Shown piece after piece: positions 1 to 8,817 of a DNA stretch of 33,452 nt; position 1 is the stretch's first letter, and the number at the start of each line of letters is the position of its first letter. A program made the translations under genes and the position numbers. Under the pieces are notes generated by a model. The model made no database searches, was not told the DNA's origin, and saw only the letters and a list, made by a program, of their open reading frames with translations. The DNA is from Opitutia bacterium (GTDB lineage Bacteria; Verrucomicrobiota; Verrucomicrobiia; Opitutales; Seribacteraceae): the NCBI GenBank assembly GCA_018695085.1, contig JABHOU010000589.1:1-33452 (forward strand), written 5' to 3'.

Positions 1-9
1 AAGGAGCCG

Positions 10-222
10 GTGAAATCCGTGAGCGCGGAGGACGAGATGGGAAAGGTAGCCGCCCTTTGCATCAAGGCACTGCTGGAGTTTCTAGGCCATTTGGCCCTGC
101 TTCTCTTCAGGCTGGCGACCGCATTGATCGGCAAAATAGGGGGCTTTCTCGAAAGAACGAGAGGCCCGAAACAACAAGAATCAACTGCAAGAAAAGGAGA
201 AATACTAAAATGGTTTCAATAA
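10..222 (+). CDS. small hydrophobic protein, unknown function (GTG start)
   Basis: AAGGAG at window positions 1-6 precedes the GTG at 10; central hydrophobic stretch; 3' end overlaps the next ORF. Confidence 0.35.
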   Translation: MKSVSAEDEMGKVAALCIKALLEFLGHLALLLFRLATALIGKIGGFLERTRGPKQQESTARKGEILKWFQ

Positions 223-944
223 TAGACAAAAACGAAGATACAAAACCCTTCAGCGTGGATCGAGGCAGGTTGTGCCAGATACCCACGCCGAAACCGACCT
301 TGAGTTGGTGTCCGCTGCCGCATTCTAGACTGATGGATTCGGTGGAGGACCAACTGAGAAAACGAGGCTATCGGGTTCACGACTCGACCTGCCTGCTGAG
401 CCACGGAGGCGACCGATTTTTCGGAACCGTCTCCATCTCGAATAGAGAAAATCTGGGATACCGAAGAATGATCGGAGCCAGAAATTCGCACGACAAATCC
501 CTCGCCGCAGGATTGGTTGCTGGAGCGAAGGTGACGGTCTGCAGCAACGGCTGGTTCTTCGGCGACGAAATCGCCCTCAGCCGAAAGCACACCTCACGCC
601 TGTTCGAGGATTTGGACGAAAGAATCGAGGCGGGATTCGCCCGGATCTTCGAGGAATGGGAAAGAAACGACCTGCGGGTCATGAACTACAGGGAGAGGCA
701 ACTGGACGACAAGGAAGCTCACGATCTGGTCATCCGTTCGGTGGACGCCGAAGCTCTGGCACCGTCAGCCATACCAAAGGTGTTGCGGGAATGGCGAGAG
801 CCTTGGCACAGCGAGTTCGTCCCGAGGAATGCTTGGAGCTTGTTCAACGGCTTCACCGAAATTCTGAAGGGCAAGCCCCATCTGTTGGCCGATCGCACGA
901 GGATCCTTCACAGGGTCTTTGACGAGGCCTTTGGCATTGCCTAG
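210..944 (+). CDS. DUF932-like (phage/plasmid-related) protein
   Basis: ATG at 210 after AAAAGGAGAA; protein MVSIIDKNEDTKPFSVDRGRLCQIPTPKPTLSW...NSHDKSLAAGLVAGAKVTVCSNGWFFGDEIALSRKHT resembles DUF932 proteins (N-S-x-D...C-x-N mid-region). Confidence 0.65.
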   Translation: MVSIIDKNEDTKPFSVDRGRLCQIPTPKPTLSWCPLPHSRLMDSVEDQLRKRGYRVHDSTCLLSHGGDRFFGTVSISNRENLGYRRMIGARNSHDKSLAAGLVAGAKVTVCSNGWFFGDEIALSRKHTSRLFEDLDERIEAGFARIFEEWERNDLRVMNYRERQLDDKEAHDLVIRSVDAEALAPSAIPKVLREWREPWHSEFVPRNAWSLFNGFTEILKGKPHLLADRTRILHRVFDEAFGIA

Positions 945-974
945 GCGCGGGTCTTGGTAGCTGGGAGAAACATG

Positions 975-1008
975 AAAAAGTCCGCTCCATCGTGGGTGGG
1001 CTTTTTTT
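975..1008 (+). terminator. rho-independent terminator-like hairpin
   Basis: AAAAAGTCC...GGGCTTTTTTT stem with T-run, 31 nt after the stop of the DUF932-like gene. Confidence 0.6.
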
Positions 1009-1022
1009 AGGTGTCGGCGATC

Positions 1023-1314
1023 ATAGATGAAACCGCGCTCGATCTCGGACCGAGGAAGACGTTTCCATCCTCTTTCGTCACTACGTCGAGGTCGCCGAGA
1101 AGATCGCTGAACGAATCCAGCCGGTCTGCCATCCAAGGCAAATCCAACCCGCCGAAATTGCTCGCTTGGCCGACTTGTTCGAGACCGTCGTCTCCGATGG
1201 CGAAACGCAGTCTCTGAGTATTGCCGTCGAAACGAGACAAGGCGATTCTTATGTGCTGAGAGAAAACCAGTTCGTTGAAAACTTGAGCGAGGAATTTTCG
1301 AATGGATTGGGATG
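1023..1314 (+). pseudogene. open-frame remnant without a start codon
   Basis: Frame reads ...TEEDVSILFRHYVEVAEKIAERIQPVCHPRQIQPAEIARLADLFETVVSDGETQSLSIAVETRQGDSYVLRENQFVENLSEEFSNGLG*, no ATG/GTG/TTG after the upstream stop; minus frame is also open, so strand is uncertain. Confidence 0.35.
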
Positions 1315-1635
1315 ATCTCGATTCCACCCAGTCGATGAACCAGTTGATGCTCATTCTGTCCGAACCTCCCAGAGAGAATTCCCCCGAATTTCCGTTGTTC
1401 CTCCTTCTATTCGCCACTGGGGATAACAACCCAACTGGGCATCGCTTTGGGAAGTGGCTCCCCATCGCCTCCGTTTTTGCCGAGGCATAACCCTTTTGCC
1501 AACCAGTCTTCCCATTCGTTTATGCCGTTTGAGAATCTTGGTCAACATCCGTAATTTCCAGTCAAATCATCCGTGCTACCTTTAACTTAGTCGCGACTTG
1601 ATTTTGCCATTGAGTTGAGCTTAATATCTTTGGGA

Positions 1636-2067
1636 ATGGAGTTAAGTCAGTTTACCGATTATTCCTTGAGGGTACTTATTTACGTGTCCTTGAGAGAGGA
1701 CAAATTGTCTTCGGTTAAGGATATTGCTGAGTCTTACGGCATTTCTCAAAATCATCTGGTGAAGGTCGTTCACAATCTTTCCAAGTTGGGCTATCTTGAG
1801 ACTTTTCGCGGTCGAGGAGGGGGCATTGCCTTGGGGAAACCGCCAGAAGAAGTAAAGGTGGGGGAGCTGGTGCGAGCCACCGAGAACATGTCTATCCTCG
1901 AGTGCATACCTCCTCGAAAAGGTGGTTGCTGCCTTGCTGGTGTTTGTGAATTGCAGTCGGTTTTGGTAAAGGCAATCGCCGCGTTCATGGCCGAGTTGGA
2001 CAAGGTCACGCTGGCTGATCTGATGAAGGGTAAAACCTCCATGCTTCGGCGTCTTAATCTTTCTTGA
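1636..2067 (+). CDS. nsrR: Rrf2-family transcriptional regulator, NsrR-like
   Basis: MELSQFTDYSLRVLIYVSLREDKLSSVKDIAESYGISQNHLVKVVHNLSKLGYLETFRGRGGGIALGKPPEEVKVGELVRATE plus C-IPPRKGG-CC-LAGV-C cluster-ligand region; next to NO-related genes. Confidence 0.88.
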   Translation: MELSQFTDYSLRVLIYVSLREDKLSSVKDIAESYGISQNHLVKVVHNLSKLGYLETFRGRGGGIALGKPPEEVKVGELVRATENMSILECIPPRKGGCCLAGVCELQSVLVKAIAAFMAELDKVTLADLMKGKTSMLRRLNLS

Positions 2068-2106
2068 TATAGAATTACAAGCATTCTTTTCAAATCACCT
2101 TGACTA

Positions 2107-2129
2107 AAGATGTATGCATAATACATATT
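2107..2129. promoter_or_regulatory. putative NsrR-type operator
   Basis: AAGATGTATGCATAATACATATT, 23-bp imperfect dyad (8 of 11 positions symmetric), close to the enterobacterial NsrR consensus AAGATGCATTTNAAATGCATCTT; upstream of the globin gene. Confidence 0.65.
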
Positions 2130-2195
2130 AAGGGTTGATCGAACATGTTTCGGCATTAAACCATCGTTACACAACACACCTACTCTTAAAAAATC

Positions 2196-2675
2196 ATGAA
2201 AAAAAACATTCACAGTCTTGGCTTGGGCATTATTTTCGCCAGCATTAGCTTTGGTGCAGGTTGCTTGGAGTCGAAAAAGAATCAACCGGCACCTGTTCAG
2301 GAAAAAACGGCCAGTCTCTACGAGCGAATTGGCGGCCAACCCGCAATCGATGCCGCTGTGGAAATTTTTTACAAAAAGGTGCTCGCGGACAAGCGGGTGA
2401 ATCACTTTTTCGAGGACATTAACATGAACAAGCAACGCGGGAAACAGAAAGCGTTTCTCGCTGCCGCCCTTGGCGGACCCGTTCCGTGGAAAGGGAAAGA
2501 CATGCGTAAGGCTCATGCCTCACTTGACCTTAAAGAGAGTGACTTTAGCACGATTGCTGAGCATCTCCAAGCCACGCTTGAGGAATTGAAGGTGGACGCC
2601 AAGTTGATCGGTGAAGTGATGGCTGTCGTTGCCACCACCAAGGATGCCGTCCTGAATCGCAAACCCGCTAAGTAG
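2196..2675 (+). CDS. exported, possibly lipoprotein, group 1 truncated haemoglobin
   Basis: SLYERIGGQPAIDAAVEIFYKKVLADKRVNHFFEDINMNKQRGKQKAFLAAALGGP matches 2/2 globin pattern; N-terminal signal MKKNIHSLGLGIIFASISFGAGC with lipobox-like Cys. Confidence 0.87.
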   Translation: MKKNIHSLGLGIIFASISFGAGCLESKKNQPAPVQEKTASLYERIGGQPAIDAAVEIFYKKVLADKRVNHFFEDINMNKQRGKQKAFLAAALGGPVPWKGKDMRKAHASLDLKESDFSTIAEHLQATLEELKVDAKLIGEVMAVVATTKDAVLNRKPAK

Positions 2676-2822
2676 AGAATACTTAGGCGCAGTTAAGGCA
2701 GGAAACTATTGCGGGAAAGGCTTCCAGTCGGTCTGCCATCCAAGGCGAAGAAAGCTTCTCTCGCTCACGAGCCAATTCCTCCCTCACCGTCCTGGCGACG
2801 GCCTCGACCAGGTAATTTTTTT

Positions 2823-3014
2823 CTAGTTGAGCGAGATTAGCAGAATGAGAACCGCCGAGGACAATACCCCTGCGACTATCACAAACATTTCGAGTCTCCC
2901 CCTTTGGGCAATGTAGTGCATCATGTTGTAGTTATTTATGGAGCTTTCCCCTATTCGGTCTAGGTATTCCTTTTTGAGACCAAGGGTGTTGTGCTTAAAC
3001 TTACTGTAATCCAC
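2823..3014 (-). CDS. small protein with C-terminal transmembrane helix
   Basis: 63 aa, ends [21 protein letters not shown]; no family recognised; may be chance or remnant. Confidence 0.3.
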   Translation of the reverse strand: MDYSKFKHNTLGLKKEYLDRIGESSINNYNMMHYIAQRGRLEMFVIVAGVLSSAVLILLISLN

Positions 3015-3226
3015 TTGGCCAAGACGTGCTCGGCAGCATCGACCCGGAGACTAGCCTCCCGGCTGCCAGGATCGTTTCCATGGCATGTGAAACACTTTTC
3101 CGAAATGATCGGATGGATGTCCCGACTATAGGACACCCTATCGGGAGTCGGTTTGGGTTCGCCGTTCAGAATGGTGAAAATCGTTAACACTGCCAACAAC
3201 AGCACGGGTGTTCTCACGGACTTCAT
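2960..3226 (-). pseudogene. truncated N-terminus of a PSCyt1 (DUF1549/DUF1553-type) planctomycete cytochrome c protein
   Basis: Signal peptide then [39 protein letters not shown], the characteristic PSCyt1 N-terminus, followed by unrelated sequence and a stop at 88 aa. Confidence 0.6.
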
Positions 3227-3329
3227 TGGTCGTATGTTTTGGTTTTGGTCGGTTGGGGATCACCCTCAGGTAAAAACAATTGACTATTCATAATTTTCGT
3301 AACCAGTTCATTAATCTCTTGGCCACCAT

Positions 3330-4040
3330 CTAAATGCCCATCTCGCTTGCCAGTCTAATGGCACGAGGAAACAAAATGTTGTTTTCCTTGTGAATATGCT
3401 GATGAAGATCTTTTTCGAGATTCGCCAACGACGCCAACATGGCTTTGTGGGTATTGCATGCACAGTCCGGAACTAGGTACTCGTCCGTTAATTCGCGCAA
3501 ATCACACAAAGCCGAACCTGCCTGGTCGTGCTCGGTTTCCATTTGCCGGATAGGACAGGCAATGGATCCGTAATGGAACTCACCAACGGATTTACTCTCT
3601 TCCATTTCCCTAATCATAGGGAACAGGATTTGTTCCTCCTTCAACATGTGCTGGGTCAAGTCTTCCGACAATTCCAAGAATGTTTCTCTCAATACAAGAA
3701 ACCGGGGATCCTTGTCCCCGTGAGCGGTCAATACCTTCAGGGTCAAGTTGTTCAGTAGTGGAAGCTCGGAGCGCAAGAACACATGATGTGTCGACATAAT
3801 ATGATCAATCAATTCGGTTAGGGTGGAAAACTTTTTTTCGGAAGTTCCTCCCTCATTCAATTTTTCCACTCGATGGAGAAACTTCTTTATATCTATCCCT
3901 CTTTCCTCACATGCATGGCGCAAGGACTCCCGACCACCACAACAATAATCGATCCCTTCTTCTTCAAACAACCGAGCAAGTCCCCAATGACGGGCAACTA
4001 ACTCACCGACCTTTTCACCTGCATCTATTTCAAACACCAT
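3330..4040 (-). CDS. iron-sulfur cluster repair di-iron protein (RIC/YtfE/ScdA family)
   Basis: N-terminal DUF542-like domain (HWGLARLFEEEGIDYCCGGRESLRHACEERG) plus haemerythrin-like HxxxE motifs (HHVFLRSELP, HMLKEEQILFP, HIHKENNILFP). Confidence 0.92.
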   Translation of the reverse strand: MVFEIDAGEKVGELVARHWGLARLFEEEGIDYCCGGRESLRHACEERGIDIKKFLHRVEKLNEGGTSEKKFSTLTELIDHIMSTHHVFLRSELPLLNNLTLKVLTAHGDKDPRFLVLRETFLELSEDLTQHMLKEEQILFPMIREMEESKSVGEFHYGSIACPIRQMETEHDQAGSALCDLRELTDEYLVPDCACNTHKAMLASLANLEKDLHQHIHKENNILFPRAIRLASEMGI

Positions 4041-4214
4041 TTAATTGCCTCTCCCTTTAATTATGCATTTTTCAAATACTATTTAGACGTAGCTCAATCA
4101 CATCCCTAATCAGGGAAATCGGCGCTGATAAGGCTGCGGTAAGCAAATTTTCGAGCATGCAGGCTCCGTAAAAGCAATTCCGCGTGGTGGAGATGATGAA
4201 AGCGAGTTCCACTG

Positions 4215-5474
4215 TTAGACTTTCGCCAATCCGTACTCGATGGGTTCCGGCAGGTCGACCAATTCGGAAATGGCCTCGATGAGGTCGGTGAAATCCTTGC
4301 CTTCGAGGTTACCCACCAAACAATCGGTCAGGTCGGACCGTAAATCCATGTTTTTTTCAATGAGTTTTTTGAAACTAAAGTTCTCGTCGTAAAAGGCATA
4401 GACGATTTTTCGCATTACCTCGATGGCTGTCTGCATGGATTTGCCGTACGACGCAAATTTTTCGGCTGAGAGGTCACCTTGCTTCAAGGCTTCGCTCGCT
4501 GCGTCTGCCAACAGAACCCCGCTTTTGAGGGCAAGAAAGACTCCCGAGGAAAACACGGGATCGAGGAAAGCAAGGGCATCCCCCGCGAGAGCGAGCCCGT
4601 CCATGGCGCAATACCGGTTCCGATAAGAGAATTCGCCGATAACATGGTATTCACCATATTGCTCTCCTGAAGCAAGGTGATCCTCGATCCACGTATTGTT
4701 CTTCACCTCGCGGGCAAAGATCTCGGCCGGTTGCTTGGTCGAGCCATCGTATAGGTATTCGCGCTCGGCAACGATGCCCACGCTCACGATGTCCCCGCTC
4801 AGTGGAATGTACCAAAACCATCCCTTGTTCGGCAAGTAGGCAACGGTCGTGGCTCCTTCGTCCAGACCTGGATCCCGCTTGGCTCCTCGGAAATAAGTCC
4901 AGATGGAAATTTTCCTTAGCTTGGGGTCTCGCTCCATCCAGTTCTCCTTGACCGCGGAAAAACAATCCCGCCCGGAGGCATCGACCACAAGGGGCGCTCT
5001 TAATTCGATATGTCCGGATTTCTTTGAAATAACTCGTATACCAACAACACGATCTCCGTCCTTAAGAAGAGCTTGTGCCTTTGTTTCTTCAAGCACGGAA
5101 GCTCCCTTTTCTCGGGCTTTGTCCAGCAGAAGTTGGTCAAATTCCGAACGCCGCACTTGCCAAGTAGTGGAGGATGGATGGTTCATGTGCTGAAAGAAAT
5201 AGAACGGTTGCGAAACCACGCCATTTTGACGAACGAACTGCACGCTGTATTTTTTTGGGTTTTCGGATTGTCGGAGTTTGTCCACCAAACCCAGTCTCTT
5301 GAGTGGGAAATAACAAAAGGGAATCAGTGATTCCCCTATGTGATATCGAGGAAACTTTTCTTTTTCCACCACCATGACCTCATGCCCCTTTTCCGCCAAC
5401 AAGGCAGCCGTCGTGGAGCCAGCGGGACCGGCACCGATGACAATGGCATCAAAATTGGTCTTGTTGGCAATCAC
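4215..5474 (-). CDS. NAD(P)/FAD-dependent oxidoreductase (flavin halogenase / geranylgeranyl reductase-like)
   Basis: N-terminal FAD-binding IVIGAGPAGSTTAALLAEKGHEVMVVEKEKFPRYHIGESL; GLALAGDALAFLDPVFSSGVFLAL downstream. Confidence 0.88.
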   Translation of the reverse strand: MIANKTNFDAIVIGAGPAGSTTAALLAEKGHEVMVVEKEKFPRYHIGESLIPFCYFPLKRLGLVDKLRQSENPKKYSVQFVRQNGVVSQPFYFFQHMNHPSSTTWQVRRSEFDQLLLDKAREKGASVLEETKAQALLKDGDRVVGIRVISKKSGHIELRAPLVVDASGRDCFSAVKENWMERDPKLRKISIWTYFRGAKRDPGLDEGATTVAYLPNKGWFWYIPLSGDIVSVGIVAEREYLYDGSTKQPAEIFAREVKNNTWIEDHLASGEQYGEYHVIGEFSYRNRYCAMDGLALAGDALAFLDPVFSSGVFLALKSGVLLADAASEALKQGDLSAEKFASYGKSMQTAIEVMRKIVYAFYDENFSFKKLIEKNMDLRSDLTDCLVGNLEGKDFTDLIEAISELVDLPEPIEYGLAKV

Positions 5475-5566
5475 AGAGACGTTCGGTTCGGGAGAGCTTG
5501 AAATTTATTATTCGGAGATCTGTCAACTGGTGGTAATCTTTCAATGATTCGGGAATATGCTAGGTG

Positions 5567-6835
5567 TCAGACTTTCCGGAGAAAGTTCAAAGGTTGGTTT
5601 TCCCGGCTATATTTTGGGAAAAGCCCGGCCTTGATTCCATCAAACCCAAATAGGGAATGAATGCTTTCGGCAAAAACGCTTCGAAAGTCCGTATTAACCG
5701 GTAGGTCCCGATTCTTATAGAGATTGGGATCTTCCAAACCGTTCCATGTCCCGTAGGTTTTCTTTTCGGAAATCATTCTTCCTATGGCAAACATTGCTCC
5801 GCCATGTCCATGATCAGTTCCGTTGTTCCCGTTTTCACGAACCGTTCTTCCGAATTCGGACATTACAAGGACGAGCACGCGTTCCATTCGTTCGCCCAGA
5901 TCATCTGCGAATGCAGTGATCGAATCACCGAGGTCGGCCAGTTTCGTGCCCAAGGCCCCGTCAATCGGACCTTCGTTTTGATGATGATCCCAACCGCCGT
6001 AGTCAAGCACGGTGACCTCCGTCCCCTTGTTTGCCTTGATAATCTTGGCGACGTTGGACATCCGAGCGCCGAACGGTGTTTTGGGATAATTGGAGTCTCC
6101 AGACCCGGAATCTTGTCCGATCAAGCGATTGAGTTCTTTGAGGTTTGCGATGGTACTTTTCCCGGTCGAGAGGATCTGTCCCTTGAGCTGTTGACCCGAG
6201 CCTTTCCTCTTCGTGGTCATGTTGTTGTAGCTGTCCTTGTAGATCTCCATGGTCTGGTCTGACAATCGACGAGGCATGGCCACGACCGGATAGGTGCCTC
6301 GCAATGATCTTGGGAGCTGGGGCTGCAGTACAAAGGAGCGCAGGTCTGGATCGTTCTCGGATTTCGTTTCCTCAAGATAACGGTTGAGCCAACCGGTGGT
6401 CACGTTCGGCATACCCGGGGCGGCTCTTTCCATGTAGTCTTGGGCCGAGAAATGACTGCGGGTGGGATGGGGTGAACCAACGCATATGATCGGGGCGCAT
6501 TGCCCTTTTTCATACAGCTTGGCGAAACCCTTCAGGTTTGGATTCAAGGCAAAGGTATCGTCGAGTGGAATGGCTCGATTTTCGTCTTTCGTGTCCGGAC
6601 CGGGCAGGGCAATGGTTGGGCGTAGTTCAGCGTATTTCTTTTCCTTGTACGGGATGACCACGTTCAGGGCATCGGCTCCGCCACGCAGGTAAATGACAAC
6701 TAGGGTTGGTTTGGACCCGGTCTGGTTCCCGAGAATCCGCCCGAGGGACGATTGGGTGACTGTGCCGTTGAGGAGCGTAGCTCCTATTGCTGCGGAGCCG
6801 GATTGTTTGATGAAGCGACGTCGTGAATTATTCAT
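5567..6835 (-). CDS. DUF1501 domain-containing protein
   Basis: MNNSRRRFIKQSGSAAIGATL Tat-like leader; VVIYLRGGADALNVVIPY...GTDHGHGGAMFAIG, typical DUF1501. Confidence 0.9.
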   Translation of the reverse strand: MNNSRRRFIKQSGSAAIGATLLNGTVTQSSLGRILGNQTGSKPTLVVIYLRGGADALNVVIPYKEKKYAELRPTIALPGPDTKDENRAIPLDDTFALNPNLKGFAKLYEKGQCAPIICVGSPHPTRSHFSAQDYMERAAPGMPNVTTGWLNRYLEETKSENDPDLRSFVLQPQLPRSLRGTYPVVAMPRRLSDQTMEIYKDSYNNMTTKRKGSGQQLKGQILSTGKSTIANLKELNRLIGQDSGSGDSNYPKTPFGARMSNVAKIIKANKGTEVTVLDYGGWDHHQNEGPIDGALGTKLADLGDSITAFADDLGERMERVLVLVMSEFGRTVRENGNNGTDHGHGGAMFAIGRMISEKKTYGTWNGLEDPNLYKNRDLPVNTDFRSVFAESIHSLFGFDGIKAGLFPKYSRENQPLNFLRKV

Positions 6836-6881
6836 GATTTCTTGCCTTTCGCATTAAGCGTATCGTTTCGTTGAAGTTGCG

Positions 6882-8399
6882 TTATTGTTGTTGGAAGGCC
6901 GGTGACCCGAGAGCGAGTTGAGCCATGCCGCGAAGCCCTTCACCTTTCATCAGCATGGATACTGCGGATTCGACCGGTTCTCCTGGAATGAGCATGTTGC
7001 GAACCTTTTCGGCCATCTTTCGGGGCGGGAGTTTCTTCCACGATTCAACCTGTGGAGATACCGCGCCTCGTTTGGCAAGGACTTGGGTATAGTTGACCGA
7101 GCATTCCCACCTGTATGCCATCACTCCCGGGTCGAGCCAAGCTTCCGCCTGGTCGGAATAGCCCGTTGGCACGTCACACATGTAGATGGGTTGTCCCATT
7201 TCCGTAAGCGTTCTGGCAATTGTTCCAGTCTGTTTGACCGGAGCGTTTGCCGCGCGCAACCAACTGATCACAAATTCAAAGGGTGTCTTGAATTTGGTTT
7301 TGAAATTTTCCCGCATCATGAACTCGTCACTGAAGATGATCGCGCGGTAGACCTTTCGGAGATCGCCGTTTGTTTTCAAAAATACCTGAGTCACTCGATC
7401 AATCAATTCTTGGGACGGGTTGTCGCTTACAAGATAGCGGCATAACTTCGTGGACACGTATTGAGCGGTCCCCTTGTGGCGGGCAAGATGGAGAACGATC
7501 TTTTCACCATCGCCCAAGCCCCCGTCCCCTTCGATTTCCAGACCGACTATCTTTGCGGAGTTTTTATCATGGAACCGGGGATTGAAGATGAATCCGTAGG
7601 TGTTCAATCCGTCCTCGCCCTTCTTGCGTCCACAGGTCCACCCAGTCAGCACGCGGGCAAGTTCGACAACGTCCTCCTGAGTGTAATGGTTGTCTACCCC
7701 CAAGGTGTGAAGCTCCATCAGTTCCCTGGCATAGTTTTCATTCAGTCCGGAACTCTTTGATATGTGGTTGTCCAGATAGATCAACATGGCGGGGTGTTTG
7801 GCGGATGCCATGATCAATTCTTCAAACTTGCCGAACGCATGTTTGCGGATGACGTTCTGTTCGTAGTGGTTTGCCGCGTAGCGCACCTTGGGGAGATACA
7901 CGTTCAGATGGTTTCTCCAGAATTCCACGATCACCTCCTGGAATTGTCTTTCGCTTTGGGCGGCTCGAACGATTACCGAGGAAATTAGTTCGTTACCAAG
8001 TTTTCCGCGTAATTGATTGCGCTTTTTATTCAGCTTTTGCCGTTCCTCCGCACTCAAGTTCTTCTGTTCCTCCTTCGATAAGCGCTCGGGCATATAGTTT
8101 TGTTCGATCTCGTGAGACCCCATGAACAGCGAGGGATTGTTTTCCTTCAGTCGCTTGTCGAGCTCGCCATCATCAATGCTTTCCGGTTCCAGTTGCCGTT
8201 CTGCCCATTTCTCCCAACCCATCTTGGAAACTCGGTCGACCTGCCCGGGTTGCGGACCGAATGACATTCTATTCAATGCGTGAATCGCTTGTTCGCGTGG
8301 GGTCAGGGGTGTCGCGTTTTCAGCCTGCACCAACACTGTCGGGAGGAGGAAGCAGGACATGAGCAAGGCGAGGAGAAAAGTACAGTTTATGGGTTTCAT
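6882..8399 (-). CDS. DUF1800 domain-containing protein
   Basis: ALNRMSFGPQPGQVDRV...WRNHLNVYLPK...NENYARELMELHTLGVDNHYTQEDVVELARVLTGWT, typical DUF1800; paired with DUF1501. Confidence 0.92.
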   Translation of the reverse strand: MKPINCTFLLALLMSCFLLPTVLVQAENATPLTPREQAIHALNRMSFGPQPGQVDRVSKMGWEKWAERQLEPESIDDGELDKRLKENNPSLFMGSHEIEQNYMPERLSKEEQKNLSAEERQKLNKKRNQLRGKLGNELISSVIVRAAQSERQFQEVIVEFWRNHLNVYLPKVRYAANHYEQNVIRKHAFGKFEELIMASAKHPAMLIYLDNHISKSSGLNENYARELMELHTLGVDNHYTQEDVVELARVLTGWTCGRKKGEDGLNTYGFIFNPRFHDKNSAKIVGLEIEGDGGLGDGEKIVLHLARHKGTAQYVSTKLCRYLVSDNPSQELIDRVTQVFLKTNGDLRKVYRAIIFSDEFMMRENFKTKFKTPFEFVISWLRAANAPVKQTGTIARTLTEMGQPIYMCDVPTGYSDQAEAWLDPGVMAYRWECSVNYTQVLAKRGAVSPQVESWKKLPPRKMAEKVRNMLIPGEPVESAVSMLMKGEGLRGMAQLALGSPAFQQQ

Positions 8400-8548
8400 A
8401 ATCTTTGTTTTTATTGAAGTTAGACAATCGAAATCAGGTGTGAAACCAAGGCTTTGCTATCACGCAAGGCTCGTTTGCGGATCGCGCCACTCCGAAACGC
8501 AACAGGAAATTGCATGATATGCAAAAGGACCAGCTTTCTATAAATTGA

Positions 8549-8564
8549 TAGATCCACAACTCTA
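8549..8564 (-). promoter_or_regulatory. TAGA-N8-TCTA dyad, site A
   Basis: Minus strand TTATAGAGTTGTGGATCTATCAA; perfect ATAGA-N8-TCTAT dyad between divergent transcripts. Confidence 0.55.
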
Positions 8565-8651
8565 TAATAATACAATAGCCTTCGACATGCAAATTAGGAC
8601 ATCAGGGGTAAGCTAAATGGAATGAAAGCTCCTGCCCCACCGTTTAATTAA

Positions 8652-8786
8652 ATGACGCTTCGCCTGATTCCGAGAACGGACGATCCCATTGATATGACTT
8701 CCTCGGTCTGCGAAGAATTCGGAATATTGATCCCTAAAGGATCAGCGTCGGTCTCCAACGATTGTTTGTCCTGCATTTCGCCTTGA
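8652..8786 (+). CDS. possible small Cys-containing peptide
   Basis: 44-aa frame MTLRLIPRTDDPIDMTSSVCEEFGILIPKGSASVSNDCLSCISP between dyad A and the 8818 gene; no clear Shine-Dalgarno. Confidence 0.25.
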   Translation: MTLRLIPRTDDPIDMTSSVCEEFGILIPKGSASVSNDCLSCISP

Positions 8787-8817
8787 AGGCTATTGGAAGG
8801 AACAGGAGAACGAAAAA

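Noticed and set aside
1791-2516. 241-aa minus-strand ORF across nsrR and globin
   Set aside because: Antisense to two recognisable genes and their intergenic regulatory region
4045-4070. Full NsrR site upstream of the RIC gene
   Set aside because: Only one half-site (AATTATGCATTT) is good; the opposing half has 2 bp too much spacing and mismatches
5718-5733. TAGA-N8-TCTT, one mismatch from the dyad (TTATAGAGATTGGGATCTTCC)
   Set aside because: Inside the DUF1501 coding sequence, encoding the EDPNLYKNRDLP segment; likely coincidental
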